A stretch of 64,000 bases of DNA from Rhodamnia argentea (taxonomy: Eukaryota; Streptophyta; Magnoliopsida; Myrtales; Myrtaceae). The translations under genes and the position numbers were made by a program. The notes under the pieces are model-generated. The model was not told where the DNA came from. It saw nothing but the letters and a program-made list of their open reading frames with translations, and ran no database searches. Below, in pieces: positions 37,501-49,199 of the stretch. The stretch is taken from positions 14,713,311-14,777,310 of the forward strand of contig NC_063155.1 of the NCBI RefSeq assembly GCF_020921035.1. The letters are read 5' to 3'. Position 1 is the first letter of the stretch; each line of letters opens with the position of its first letter.

Positions 37501-39869
37501 ATCCACAGACATCTAGATACCATGGAAGACGTCCTACTAGATCTCGATTCATCGTTGGTCTAGTGAATCTCAACCATCAATATGATTGGAACCACATCGA
37601 CGAACATCATTTAGACATGATCCCTTAGCTCGTTAAAATATCATGTATCCTAACAACTGACTATGCAAATCTACTTGTCAACATTTGTATGTACCGAACT
37701 ATTTCGAAACGAAGCTCGTCAATCTTAGGCACATGGCGTACCTCCCCAATCGGCAAGATAGTTACATATGCATCGATGGGAAGGAGCAAAAACGAACCAT
37801 GATCTTTGCATTGTCCTAGCCATGAAGCTTTCATCTTCATTTCTCAATCATCAACTGCTTAAAAGGATGGAATAGAGATTGAGCTACAGTTATATGGTCA
37901 AAATAGCACAGGCAAAATTGCTTCACGGTACCAAATTGAGGCCCAATGAGTGTGCCAATACACTTGTCTACTTCTCCCATAAGAAGAATGGAACTGGGTC
38001 CCATTGCAGATTCCCATCATTGATCAACAAATGCTTCACTCTGTAGACGCAGCTTCATACCAAAGAAGCACAAGAGGCAAATCACCTTGCATTGGCTGAA
38101 TGCCCGCATATTTTACTTGGATTGCCACAGTATGCAGAATGTTTAGGGTCTCCAAATAAGCAGGTGCCTGAGCTGAGCCAACACGACCCGACCCGAACAA
38201 GAGGCATCTCGCAAGATTCACCGTATTTCAAGATTATACACAAGGAAACTTAAAAGGGGATTGAGAGCAAGGGGGAATAACAGAGAAGCTTCTGGATGAA
38301 AAAACTCAGATTGAGCTTGAACAGCAAAGTACATGACAACGAGAAAATCTGTCCGGTCACAAGAGCAGCTGAATCCGTGGCGATGTTCTTCACATAATAT
38401 TCCACAAACATCCCTATGAAACAACCACGTAAAATTCAGTTGCTAACAATATGTCAGGGTCATTCTAATTGAAGCTTCTCAAGATCAATAAGCGTGTAGA
38501 AGATTAACTCAAGTAGAACCAACAAACAACTAACACTAAGCTCTTCAAACTTCTTGACAGGGCGCTATAGTCCTCTCTCCTTTTTGGTTGTCAGCTGCAG
38601 CACATATTGGACGCTGATACTTAAAAACAACTTACTTAACGTGGGATCACTGACCAATTGGCTACAAAAGTACACTTCAACCAGTCTACTGTACTGGGCA
38701 GCTATCTGATTTAAGAAGAGAAGAGAAGGATCCCAATAAAGACACTCTATACCTTCTAAAATTGGAGCCTAAGTCCAGTGAGAGAGCAAAACCCGCTATA
38801 AATGTGAGCCAAACTAACACAAACTGGTGAAGTTTAAGGAGTTAAATGACATACATCAGTGAATTTTGGCGGTGAAGTGAGACGAGAAATTTTTCAATGG
38901 GGCCAAATGAAATCGAGCAAAACTGGATGACCAAACATAGAATTTGCTCCGACCAAAAAAAAAAAAACCGTAGAATTTGCACTTCTCAAAGAGCAAAGCC
39001 TGTTTTGTGCAAAACTCTGAGAGGTTAAACAAATGAACAGTCTGAAGAGATAAATCTCCAATTAGCGGAAGGGCGAAAGGATTCTAGAAGCAAAAGGGGC
39101 CGGAACTTGATATAAAATTAAATGTGCATGACAAGATTATCAGCAAACCACTCCTTTGACAGCTCCATGGTCCGCCACAACAACCAAAGAAAAGCAGCTG
39201 CCAAAATTCACACCTATGGGGTGAGAATTGATAAGTACCAAGATTATAGTATAGGATAGCGAGCTAAACCAAGGTAAAGCCCGTGACACAATAACTAATA
39301 CTCTACGCTCCAATATCAATGGACTTCTCAATCAAATCATACAAACTTTCCTCTTGCTTATTTCTTGGTTTGGGCAGTGGGAGTTGTCAGGTGCATATTG
39401 CAATGAAATGGGAAGCAATTTGCTTTAGCTGCCTCATTGACATTCAAAAATTGTATGCAGTTAGGCAAGGAGGGATGGCATGACAATACAGTCAATCAAT
39501 CATCCCTCGTCTGATTAGCGGAACTTTAAAGTTCGGATTCCATCCCGGATGAGGGGATCAACAGAAAGGTTTCGATAAAAGGAAACCCGAAATCGAGCTT
39601 GACAAGAGAACCTGGTGAGAATCGGAAGTATTCAATCATGTCAGCAGAAAACAACGGCCGAAGATAAAACTTTGACGCATCTGCTTTACTGGGGATATGC
39701 AACTGCCAAACGCCAATCCGGTTACAACCACCAGAACCTCATTCAGCAGCTAAAATACATGTCATCGAAAGACCAGCTAAAGCAGAGCAAGCAAACAAGA
39801 AACAACTAAAAACTAGACTCGTTCAAATGGGCCTACCAGAAACTTCCATCATAGCACTTGTCCGTTCTA
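37501..39869. other. Spacer downstream of TIC20-II
   Basis: It lies downstream of TIC20-II on its strand and may hold its 3' UTR. The plus strand near 37940-38040 reads RPNECANTLVYFSHKKNG, which faintly resembles the end of a LINE-type RNase H domain, but it is too short to call. No other gene is recognised. Confidence 0.35.
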
Positions 39870-40520
39870 CTAGAGTTGCCTCCCGGCGGCGTCGGCGACG
39901 AAGGGCAAGTAAGGGGTCCGGCCCAGAATGCACGAAGCGAGGCTGTAGAGGAAACAGAGGGCGCTGAACACGAACACCACGTTGTGGCCCCAGACCATGA
40001 CCCGGAACCCGGGGCCGGCCCGGCCCGGGCTGAAGATCCGCTGGAGGAGGAGTGGGAGGACGAGGAGGACGTCGAGGGTGACGGCCTGCATGGCGTTGAA
40101 GCGTATGTAGTGGCTGAAGGAGGGGTTGCGGACGACGCCGAGGTAGAGGGCGAAGAAGGCGACGAAGGAGGCGTAGGGGACGGACTTGTAGAGCGAGAGG
40201 AGGGGGAGGATGGGGTCGAAGAGGAGGGAAAGGGAAGGGTACTTGAGGAAGAGGAAGCGGCCGTACTGGAGGGAGTTGAAGAAGGGGAGGGTGTAGGCCG
40301 CGGCGGAGATGAGGCGGTCGGTGGCCGGAGTGGGGTTGTAGGACATGCGGACGGCGACGGCAGCGGGTCCGGGGCGGCGGGGGCGGGACTTGAGGTTGAG
40401 GGAAGGAGGGAGGGAGGGGATGAGGGAGGAGGGCGGGAGGAGGCGGGGCTTTGACTGGGTTTTTGGGGTCGGCGGGCGGAGGAGAGAGAGGCGGAGGAGA
40501 GAGGCTGATGCGGTCGCCAT
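39870..40520 (-). CDS. TIC20-II: TIC20-II-like plastid inner-envelope import protein
   Basis: One uninterrupted frame encodes 216 residues. The first 55 or so are rich in Ser, Leu, Pro and Arg and lack acidic residues, as in a plastid transit peptide. The mature part opens MSYNPTPATDRLISA and continues TLPFFNSLQYGRFLF, SVPYASFVAFFALYLGVVRN, YIRFNAMQAVTLDVLLVLP and TPYLPFVADAAGRQL, the conserved TIC20 text with four hydrophobic segments. The family forms or supports the protein channel of the chloroplast inner envelope. The NPTPATDRLISA opening and YIPFVADAAGRQL-like end fit TIC20-II rather than TIC20-I or -V; that subtype call rests on my memory of the Arabidopsis proteins. The exon is strongly GC-rich, and the leader is GA-rich. 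Confidence 0.92.
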   Translation of the reverse strand: MATASASLLRLSLLRPPTPKTQSKPRLLPPSSLIPSLPPSLNLKSRPRRPGPAAVAVRMSYNPTPATDRLISAAAYTLPFFNSLQYGRFLFLKYPSLSLLFDPILPLLSLYKSVPYASFVAFFALYLGVVRNPSFSHYIRFNAMQAVTLDVLLVLPLLLQRIFSPGRAGPGFRVMVWGHNVVFVFSALCFLYSLASCILGRTPYLPFVADAAGRQL

Positions 40521-41030
40521 TTCTGAGTCTCACTCTAGAGAGAGAGCGAGGAGAAGGAGGAGGAGAGCAATAAGGATTTTTATTTGTTCTTCTAGTCCCC
40601 AAACTTTACAGTTTTCATACTTTTACCCCCAAGGCTTCAACAGCAATTTTAAATTCTTCGGTCGATTTTTCATGCCGAATGAAAACTACACATCTGATTA
40701 CGTACATTCTCAAGATTCTTCAATTTTAATCTACATATCTGATTTATATGGCAACACTAATTTAAATAAACTTATTCATACCAATAATTACGTTTTTGAC
40801 TTTCTTTAGTCGGCATGGATCGCCTCACCGGTGAATCGCTATCTTAATAATGCCGAAGGATTGATGGACATGACTACGATTCTTCTAAGAAAAATACAAT
40901 GTAAATCTGCAAATGAATTAATTGTCGCACCAAACAGTAGGGAATTGAGCGTGATTGCAAAGGCTTGTCCACATACATATTGGCTTTAAAAGAACAATAG
41001 AAAAGAGTTCATTAGGTTTACAATTTCCGT
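40521..41030. other. TIC20-II leader and upstream spacer
   Basis: A GAGAGAGAGCGAGGAGAAGG-type leader (40537-40567) lies directly before the TIC20-II start. Beyond that the sequence is AT-rich with nothing recognised. Confidence 0.45.
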
Positions 41031-41034
41031 GACT

Positions 41035-41350
41035 CGAAAGTTACACGGGTTTATAATTTTTGGTTTTTTATTTAACAAGAGATACCTAAAAATTTTGGAA
41101 TACTTAAACATCGATACGGAAATTCATATATAATCATATCATGATTGTTCAAAGCTTTAACAAAATTTGTTTTAAACTTTACGGGATTAGATCGACTCTA
41201 CCTCAAGTTTTAAAAGTTTTACACGTTTATAGTGTTCGTAATTTTTGTTTAACAAGACGTACCTAAAAGTTTCAGAATAATCAGATCTTGATACGTAGAT
41301 TCATATATAAATTATGTCATGATTTTTAGTAAATTCGACATAATTAGCTT
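41035..41350. repeat. Diverged ~178-bp tandem duplication
   Basis: ACACGGGTTTATA at about 41043 and ACACGTTTATAG at 41221 open two related blocks. Both run through TTTAACAAGA, TACCTAAAA, a GATACG-AGATTCATATATAA-like phrase and ATCATGATT / GTCATGATT. The copies have drifted clearly. They lie between TIC20-II and VIPP1; 41351-41935 holds nothing else I can name. Confidence 0.7.
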
Positions 41351-41935
41351 TAATTTTCAGTGTTTGAAGGGAAATCCATGAATATTAATTATAAGCAGAT
41401 AAAAATTATCCCAAACGGTAGCGATTGTAGATTTATGTTTCATCATAGCAAAATTCAAATCTTGAATATTCACATAAAAGTGAGAAAATGATGTAGTTTT
41501 GTTCCAATGCACATAAAAGCACAAATCCTGAAAAGGGTTGGTCAAAGAAGTCCGCAGCTTAAACCTCCCTCAAGAGCAAAATCACTACAAAAACATAAGC
41601 TAGTGCAAATTCATTTGCCAGTGGTGTGTACTTCCACATTCAAGCAGCTGCTAAACAAGCCTCAAATTCTTCTCCAGAGTACATTAGGGACGAGTTCGAG
41701 CATACCGCGGGAACAAGCAGTAGAGGAGAGCAACAAAATGCACACATTTTAATGATAAATATGTCACTGATCGCTCGAGCGCCACATGTAGGGAAGAGAA
41801 CTCGATATGAACACTAGATTCCTGAATTTGAGATCCGACTGCAAGAGGATATTTCCGCCATCAAGGAAGAGAGTGAGCTAACCTATTGAGGCAGGTAAGT
41901 ACTTGAAGTAAGAATGAAGAAGTGTCTTTAAATGT

Positions 41936-44900
41936 CTAGTACTCTTTGGCTTTCCTCCTCAATTCATTCAACTCCCTTTCGATTTCGGAGTCTTGAAAGG
42001 GGAATGGAGAGTTCGCTGCTACCGCGGTTCTGCCAGGCGGAAGGTCTCCTTTCTGTTTCGAAACATAAGTACAAATCAAAACCTTAAAAGAAGACGATGG
42101 GTTTTCTATCAAACTTGCATGGAGTCCCAATTGAGCTCTAAAAGCACTCTTAAATCACAATGCAGTTGCTACACTCATGTATCAGAAAAGTATATGGGAT
42201 CATGATTACTTGAGCTGCATTTCTATCCTTATTTTTTCTAGACTGCAGAATCTTCCCAGGAATGTAAGCAAAGTAGCTGTCAAAGCTTCACTTGGTAAAC
42301 TAAGAAAAGTTATATCCATGAAACAGTGCACCAAAACAAGAAAGAAGAGCACAGAACAGTTACCTTCGACGCCCCAGAAAGTTCTTTCTTCAGCTTTGCA
42401 AGATCATCATCCACAGAAGAACTCTCTAACAACGCGAACTGGGAAAAAAAATCATAAAGCGAGTTTCCTCAGCAAGAAAGTACATTCTTGAATAGCTTCT
42501 ATCTGATAGACACACCAGTGAATTCAGCTATTTCAACCTTGTATCGTGGATCAAGGGTGAACACATGAGTTCTATCACATGACTTGCTATTCAGATACAG
42601 AATTTCCAAGATGCAGTCCTATCAATGCGTCACTTCACATCATACCACTCTAGCATTAGTTCTTCTTTCATGGTACAAACAAATGTACTTCTCCTTGTAC
42701 TTTGTGGCACCACTATTGCATATGATAATTATGCCTTGGTTTTAAATCAGAAGCTCAAAAGATGCCTAACATAATTTTGTGTCTCAGCAAAGCAAGCATT
42801 CTAATTTCCAAAAAACTTCAATTCCCTGACACCGGAATTGAGTTTCCAAAAAGTACAAACAGAAAAGAAAATCCAAATCCGCCTTTATAATGTGTTCCAA
42901 TAAAACTTTTGACTGATTCAAGAAAATGTGAACTGTTCTTTGCTTTGCTTGATTGTTTCTCTTATTAGTGCATTTTAGCATCATTGACTACTTCGGAGAA
43001 GATTCAGGTCATTGCATCATTCCAAAAACAGCTTTTAAAGAGGGAATATCAGTGTAATGTAAACCTGGACCTAAGAAAGTAAAACATCAAGCAGGGCATT
43101 GATCATTTCCAATTCTATATCCATTTACGGTTTCGACATCCATTACAAATTTCATCTATTGACTTGTGAAAATTTTGATTGTGTAGGAAAGAAAAAAGGA
43201 AAGAATAGAGCATGAAAGAAATGTTACCTTTCCTTCAAGATCATCACTTGTTAATTGATTAAGTGCATCTGCTTGAGACTCCATTGCCAACACTGTCACA
43301 ATGAGAAACCAGTCAACCTATTGACCAATGCAATGATTAATTAAATTATGATCATAATTGGAGCTCCATGTTCTTCCTCTGATACCCGCCAAAGCATTAT
43401 TACCAACAAAACATCCATGCATGCCATGTTGCCAACCAAAGAGAGAAAAGAGCAAGTCTACAACAATAATAGCCATGTATTTCATGTTGTCATATGTGGC
43501 ATTCAAGTAAAGCAGGTCCTCCATATGTTGAGAACACCTGATATGGAATTGACAAGACCCAAAAAAGCATAAATGATAAAAAATAAAAAAAAAGCTCATT
43601 TGAACAATTGTGTGCTACTAAGACACTAGTGATTTCTATTTACTTTCAAAGTCTGCAATATCTTTGACCAAAAAAAAAAAAAATTCTGCAATATCTCCAG
43701 CTACCCCAGTTTGAAAGTCATACAACCAACTTTTTTCCCTCAAACGTACATCTCAGGAAACTGTTTTCAGAAAGGTTAAAACGAGTTCAAAGTATTCTAA
43801 TTTCTAATGGTTCTCATGCTTTTTAGTCTATCAGAAGAATTCTAAAGAACAGCAGTAGAATAGGTCTACAAGTGAACTAATGGATGCCAAAATTCAGTAC
43901 TTGTTCTGGAATCTCCGGTATTTGGACATCATGCACCAACTGCGTAGTGTTGAGAATCATTTGGTGTTACACAGCAGGCCAATATGACTCACATTTGTTT
44001 TCATTAATGACTCAGAGACTTTGAGAATAAAGAGTTTAATTAATTTTAGAGGGTAATTTCGAAAATGGTACTTCAACAAACACAACAGTTCAAAATGTGC
44101 CGAACGCAGACGCATTCCACTTAAATTCCAGCAGAAGATGGACAAGCTTCTTTTGACTGTAAAACAAGACTCGTATTAGCAGCCTGTGCATAATAGAGGC
44201 ATTCAAATAACCCAAAAGGCTACCTTTTTCCTCCATCTTTTCAAAAGCCGCAAGAGCACTGCTTGTGTTCACATTTCCCAGCATCTCACTAACTCTGGTT
44301 GCAGTCCTGCAGTTTGATCAAAAGCATCCTGTTCATACTATGAAGTGGGGAGATAATACAAAAGTAGTTGGAGCAAGAGATAAGACAAACTTCGCTGACT
44401 GTGCGCGTGCTCTAAGGGTATCTTTCTTTGACCTTGCCTCCTGGATCTTGCTTTCCAGAAGCTGATATGAAGATAGTTAGAGAATATAACTTAATTAACC
44501 TATTATCCAGACTAAGGGCACAAAACATATAAAGCAACAGGATGAATGAGCATGGGATTGCACAAAAGAAGTCTTTTTCCTGACTAGAGCAAAGTAACAC
44601 AGTATAAAACCAATGAAAACCTTGAGTTGTGTTAAAGACTCAACATGAAGCAATGCCATAGCTAGGTGAGCCCCATATTAAAGTAGTGCCTCAACTTTCA
44701 AGCATATAGATTAGACCCGTCAAACGGGTTGGGTCGGGTCCTAATTGGTCAGACCTAATAGACCTGTTTAACCCATTTATGACCCATTTAATGAAATGCA
44801 AGTCTAATGACCCCATACCCGTTACGGTCCAACCGACCAGTACCTAATCCAACCGGACCCATATTCCTAAAACGCTTCCATATTTAATCAAATCTAGGAA

Positions 44901-46968
44901 AACTTGTACCTAAACCGATATAAGAGTATAGAGTGAGTGAACGCGAGATGGAGTGAGGGCGAGAGAGGTGGATTGAGTCTTAAGTAAATTGTAAATCCAT
45001 TTATGACTCGTTTACGATCCATTTATGACCCATTTAACACCCATATTATGTTTAAACCCATTTATTGAATATAACTAACACATGTAGAAATGGGTTTATG
45101 ACCAATTTTGACAAGTGTAATATAGATTAAAAGACAATACTTAAACAAAAGGACAAGACACACCCTGTATGTTGCAAATTCATAAGGCTGATGAAGTGGA
45201 CAAAGATTTGGACAACAAGCAAAGCTGAGAAAGTGCTACTAGCATCTGTGTATGCCAGCTTAGGCAGTTCTAAAGCTTGCTACAAGCACTTTCTGACAGG
45301 ACAAATAATTGTGGGGAGTGAAACGGCTTTACTCACCCGTGTATTTGAGACAAGATTATCCACAACAGTCTTCTGCTGATCAAGCTGAGCTCTCAGTGCA
45401 CCTGCATTATCCTATGACAGAATACAATATAAAAAATAAAGGTATGTCAGATTTATTTCGAGCATGTCCGATTATTTATCTTTCCCACTTTTTTCTCCAT
45501 AAAATTGCCAATAGGATAGGAACTCATCAAGATCTGCCACCCCAACAATCAGGAGTGATGAAAATTAGCCATAGCTGTAATTTCAGGTTTTATAGCTACA
45601 GACTAGCCGTTCATTATTTCGTGAAACCTAATTCCACTTCCAGTGAAAGAACTCACAGCATAAGCCTTTCTTCGTTTAAGAGCTTCTCGTGCAAGGTCCT
45701 CATCGCCTTTTGAAAGAGCCAGCTGTGCTCTTCTGTACCTATCATCCAACGAATCACAATGATAAAACTATCTAAGAAAATAGAGCTTCTTTTAAAAGCA
45801 AAGCTTCAAAGAACCTCATAGATGATAGACCAAGGCTGGGAAGAAAAACTTCACCATTCATCAGAAGCTTGCTGTGCCGATTTATATTTGTTTTCTAATT
45901 GCTTTTGAGATGCCAAGACCTTCATGAAAGAGAAGAACCTATGGTAAGATTTCAGTCATTAAACGTACCTTTTTTTAACGGCATCCATGTGCCCTATAAT
46001 AATGCATAATCAACAAGACCAGATATACTTCCCGTATTAAAGCATGTGATATAGAGTAACTAAACACATTCGTAGACTCTGGTCATTTGTAGACCATGTG
46101 AAAAATAGCACTCTACTCTTATGTAAGTCGAACGGACATACCTGAGCTGTGGCTTGACGCATTTTTGTCATATCATCGTTCATCTCAAGTACAGCTTGTT
46201 CCAAGATCTTCTCAGGGTCCTCAAACGAACTGATTATCGCATTTGCATATGACTAGACATCACCCAAAAAAAGCAAAAAAATATCCTTCAACTCAACACA
46301 GCAATTGGATATCAGAACAACAAGAGTGCAATTCGCATTTTACCCAGAAAAAAGCAAAAACTACACTTCAACTCAACACAGCAATTGGATATCAGAACAA
46401 CAAGTGTGCAATTCGCATTTTACCCTTATGACTCTAGCGAATCGATCGAAAATATTCATGCTGGCGCCCAGGCTGCCTCCGCCGTGGCCATTACATCTTA
46501 GCCTGTTGGAAAAGGCAACTCTCACCCCAGTGGTCCTGAGCGCTGCAATTTGGCCATTACAATCTCAGCAAGAATATCTCAACGATCAAGCAGGCTGTTC
46601 ACCGCATCACAAGTATAACGAAACAAAATGAAGCAGAGAAGGCAAATTTACATGATCAAACAAGGTCCCATGACAGTGAAAGAGACACGCCGATTGCACA
46701 AATACCATAGTACAAAACACTCTCTTTTCCTTCTCTTGCATAACGGAAGCGAAATGAAGACACTCAAAACTCAATCAAAATTCCAAATTGAGGAAGACCC
46801 ACACAGGCAGGAGGTGAAAAACGAAAGAGGGTTACCTCCATGATTGCCAAGGAACGAGGACTTGAGTTGGGGCACACTGAGCGCGCACGGCTTGTTACAG
46901 GAAGACAAAGAAGCTGGACGCAGCGAAGCCATGCTCAACCCGGTGATTGGCGGCGCTTTAATCGCCAT
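41936..46968 (-). CDS. VIPP1: VIPP1 / IM30, thylakoid membrane-remodelling protein
   Basis: Eleven exons (46836-46968, 46424-46542, 46142-46252, 45855-45919, 45657-45738, 45337-45411, 44391-44461, 44224-44306, 43228-43292, 42364-42438, 41936-42052) join in phase to 331 residues; Arabidopsis VIPP1 has 330. The transit peptide ([11 protein letters not shown] onward, to about residue 72) precedes the PspA-like start [20 protein letters not shown] and the conserved [12 protein letters not shown]. Long coiled-coil helices follow ([66 protein letters not shown]). The plant-type C-terminal extension reads [21 protein letters not shown]1 belongs to the bacterial PspA / ESCRT-III superfamily, forms rings and rods on the inner envelope and thylakoids, and is needed for thylakoid upkeep. 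Intron 2 is an 80-bp tandem duplication, and intron 6 holds a dispersed repeat. Confidence 0.96.
44700..45125. mobile_element. MITE-like element in VIPP1 intron 6
   Basis: Starts with GACCCGTCAAACGGGTTGGG, itself palindromic (ACCCGTCAAACGGGT), continues with CCATTTATGACCCATTTAA and later shows GTTTACGATCCATTTATGAC and AATGGGTTTATGACC. The mirrored words suggest inverted ends. The same vocabulary appears at 13520-13840 and 35525-35645. Confidence 0.6.
46262..46425. repeat. 80-bp tandem duplication filling VIPP1 intron 2
   Basis: Two copies, 46262-46341 and 46342-46421, have a period of exactly 80 bases (ACTCAACACA at 46291 and 46371). Only a handful of bases differ. The copy next to exon 2 carries the real splice donor; the second copy carries the same GGGTAAAATGCG word as a decoy. 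Confidence 0.92.
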
Positions 46969-47250
46969 GTCTCTCGCTCTCAGCAAGTTCAAAATCAAGC
47001 CTTTCCACCGAGTGCCAAATTGCTTTTGAATTCTGACGCGAGCAAGCGAGCGCGAGAGAGAGAGAGACAGAGAGAGAGAAGGGTGTTCCTTGATCTCCTT
47101 TCTTGGGTCGGAATTCAGCTTGGTTCTGTGTTTAAGGAAATGTCTCGATGCTTTGTGTTTGTGGTGGGGGAACGACGCCTTCTCCAAACTGTAAATTACA
47201 TCAAGAAGCCAAGAGAAGAGGCACAACAAAACACATTCTAAGAGACTGCA
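46969..47250 (-). promoter_or_regulatory. VIPP1 5' leader with GA/CT tract
   Basis: A GAGAGA run at about 47053-47080 (CTCTCT in the gene sense) lies 85-112 bases upstream of the start. No clear TATA box was seen. Confidence 0.45.
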
Positions 47251-47949
47251 ATGAGATTAACCCCCCCGACAATACTCGAGTTAATTTTCATCGCCCGGTA
47301 AATTCATCGACAGCTCATCGAATGTGTTGGAATATCGCGCGAAAACAAATCGGATGTTGCAATTAAAAGACATAAATGAAGATTAATATACAGAGCAAAG
47401 ATCTACATGATTCGATATGAGTGTCGGTATCTACTTTATCAATCAATTGAATAATTAATTAACCGAACTCGAGGAATCTATTAATCAATTGAAAAATTAC
47501 ATACTTACAAATTCCCCCACACTCTAATGGTTTATGAACATTTAATTACATTCGAACCTATTTAGTCTCGCGGAAAATTACCTCCCGTGCTGAAACACTT
47601 ACATCTTCACACTCACGCCTTCACGGAGGAATTGCTTACGGTTGAAGGAGCCCCACCAACAAACCAATTGTGCATTCTAATATGTTTTACATGAACGGCC
47701 TTAAACAACGAATCTTTTTTTATTCCGTAGATTGTTGGGATACACGTATGAGTTGTGTTGGAAAACTTTCATGCTTGGTGCGGTATGCAACAATTAATAA
47801 CATTGATCTAAGCTTTTGAGTGTCTGAAAATATTAGGCTTATATTGCGTGCTCCTAAGAGAAATTTGCAGATTTCAATGGTTGGATTACTGTATGTCTTA
47901 GAAAACTCAAAAGTTGGTGTTGAGTTTGACACCAATATTTGAACAACCT
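47251..47949. other. Intergenic, nothing recognised
   Basis: Upstream of VIPP1. Only short frames, no repeat I can define. Confidence 0.4.
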
Positions 47950-48420
47950 TAAAATAAGGGTAAAATACAAATTGAGTTTTCTAAATTTTAGCCTTTGGCC
48001 AGTTTGATCCTTTGATTTTCATTTTGTGAAATTCATCCTCTAACTTTTTGGATTTGTGCACTTTAGTCCTCTAAATTTAGTTTTGTGCCATCGAATTCCC
48101 CAACTTTCTAGATTTGTGCAATGAATAGCTTTGTCTATCAATTTTTCTTTTTTAATTTTCCCGTTTGATTTATGCCTAGTTCGCGCCCAATTAGCATCAC
48201 TTATTTGCATGAAGCAATGCCACACTATTGATCAACTTAACGGTTTGGGTAGAGAGTGATTGACCGAAATATTTGATTGCATAAATTGATAAATTTAATA
48301 ACTTAATAGCATAGAATAAAACTTAGAGGACCATATTGATCGAATCCAAGAAGTTAGAGAACTTAGTCGCACGAAATAAAAGTTAATTGATCGAGGCTGG
48401 GTTTTTAGTTGAACTTTTGG
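47950..48420. mobile_element. MITE-like element with 'TAGTCCTCTAA' ends
   Basis: The left side reads CAGTTTGATCCTTTGATTTT, then CATCCTCTAACTTTTTGGAT and TTTAGTCCTCTAAATTTAG. The right side, reversed, gives CGATCAATTAACTTTTATTT, GTTCTCTAACTTCTTGGATT and TGGTCCTCTAAGTTTTATTC. The match is imperfect but continues for over 80 bases. There is no coding region. Confidence 0.65.
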
Positions 48421-48579
48421 AGAAAATATTTGGGAAAATCAAAGAACTTCGAGTTGAATGAATTTTCCGACATACAAATTGTGTCCGTTAAATTGTAATT
48501 TAAAAATGCATTGTAAGGTAATTTTGGATTAAATAGTGCTTGGAAAAATAATTTTTGCAAATGATTTTCCTTATCTTGC

Positions 48580-48910
48580 TATTATAAAAAGAAAAAAATC
48601 CCAGGGAAGGGCTTAGGCCATCGGAAACCTAGATCTAGCATTGGCTGCCATTGTCTAACATTGCAAGACCTTAGGTGGCCCCAGAACCCTCGACAAGGGT
48701 TGCACGACCCAGGTGAGGATCACTTGAGGTCGCTTAATCCAAACGGCACTTGCCGGGTCATACGATCACCGACAGGGGTGGCACAACCCCGGCGAGGGCG
48801 CCTTGAGGTCGAACGGCCCTCGCCAAGGTCACGTGACACCGACGAGGCTGCCCGAGGTCCCGCAACCTCGCTAGCCGCTAGCCTACCACCCTTACACAAA
48901 GAAATTGCAT
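48580..48910. repeat. GC-rich degenerate repeat block
   Basis: About 300 bases are GC-rich in an AT-rich spacer. CCTCGACAAGGGT, CTCGCCAAGGTCA, GACCTTAGGTGG and similar words recur in both orientations. It resembles the GC-rich cores of the inverted-repeat elements at 2.3, 7.2 and 29.5 kb and is probably the core of another. I could not place its ends. Confidence 0.5.
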
Positions 48911-49004
48911 AGTTAAAATGCGAGTAAAACTAGAAAATAAAAAAATTGGTGAAGATAATTTTAGAAGAAATTTTGTTTGCTAACCCTAGAGATAAGCATG
49001 CCGA

Positions 49005-49050
49005 GAAAGTTGAAAGCCCAAGGCAAGATCTGCTTGGGCTTTCAACTTTC
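49005..49050. repeat. Perfect 18-bp hairpin
   Basis: GAAAGTTGAAAGCCCAAG (49005-49022) is followed after 10 bases by its exact reverse complement (49033-49050). It may be the centre of a foldback element; 49051-49170 carries TTTAGCCCAAGGGGCTTTG and CCCAAACGGAGCCC, typical transposon-end text. Confidence 0.85.
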
Positions 49051-49199
49051 TGAAGGCTCACTTTTTCTCAAGCCCATTTCAGTTTTTTTTTCCCTCCGAC
49101 CACCCAACATTTAGCCCAAGGGGCTTTGGATCCAAATGCCTTTTGGGAAAGCTCTTCCCAAACGGAGCCCAAGTCGCACAAACCCTGAATCGTAGGACT

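Noticed and set aside
37920-38045. LINE-type RNase H fragment
   Set aside because: Only a short NECANTLVYFSHKKNG stretch looks similar, with no catalytic residues or neighbouring reverse transcriptase.
39823-40602. Long alternative frames over TIC20-II (259 codons minus; 198 codons plus at 39858-40454)
   Set aside because: They are shadows of a GC-rich exon: low-complexity Pro/Arg or Glu/Gly strings with no family match, while the 216-codon frame is a complete TIC20.
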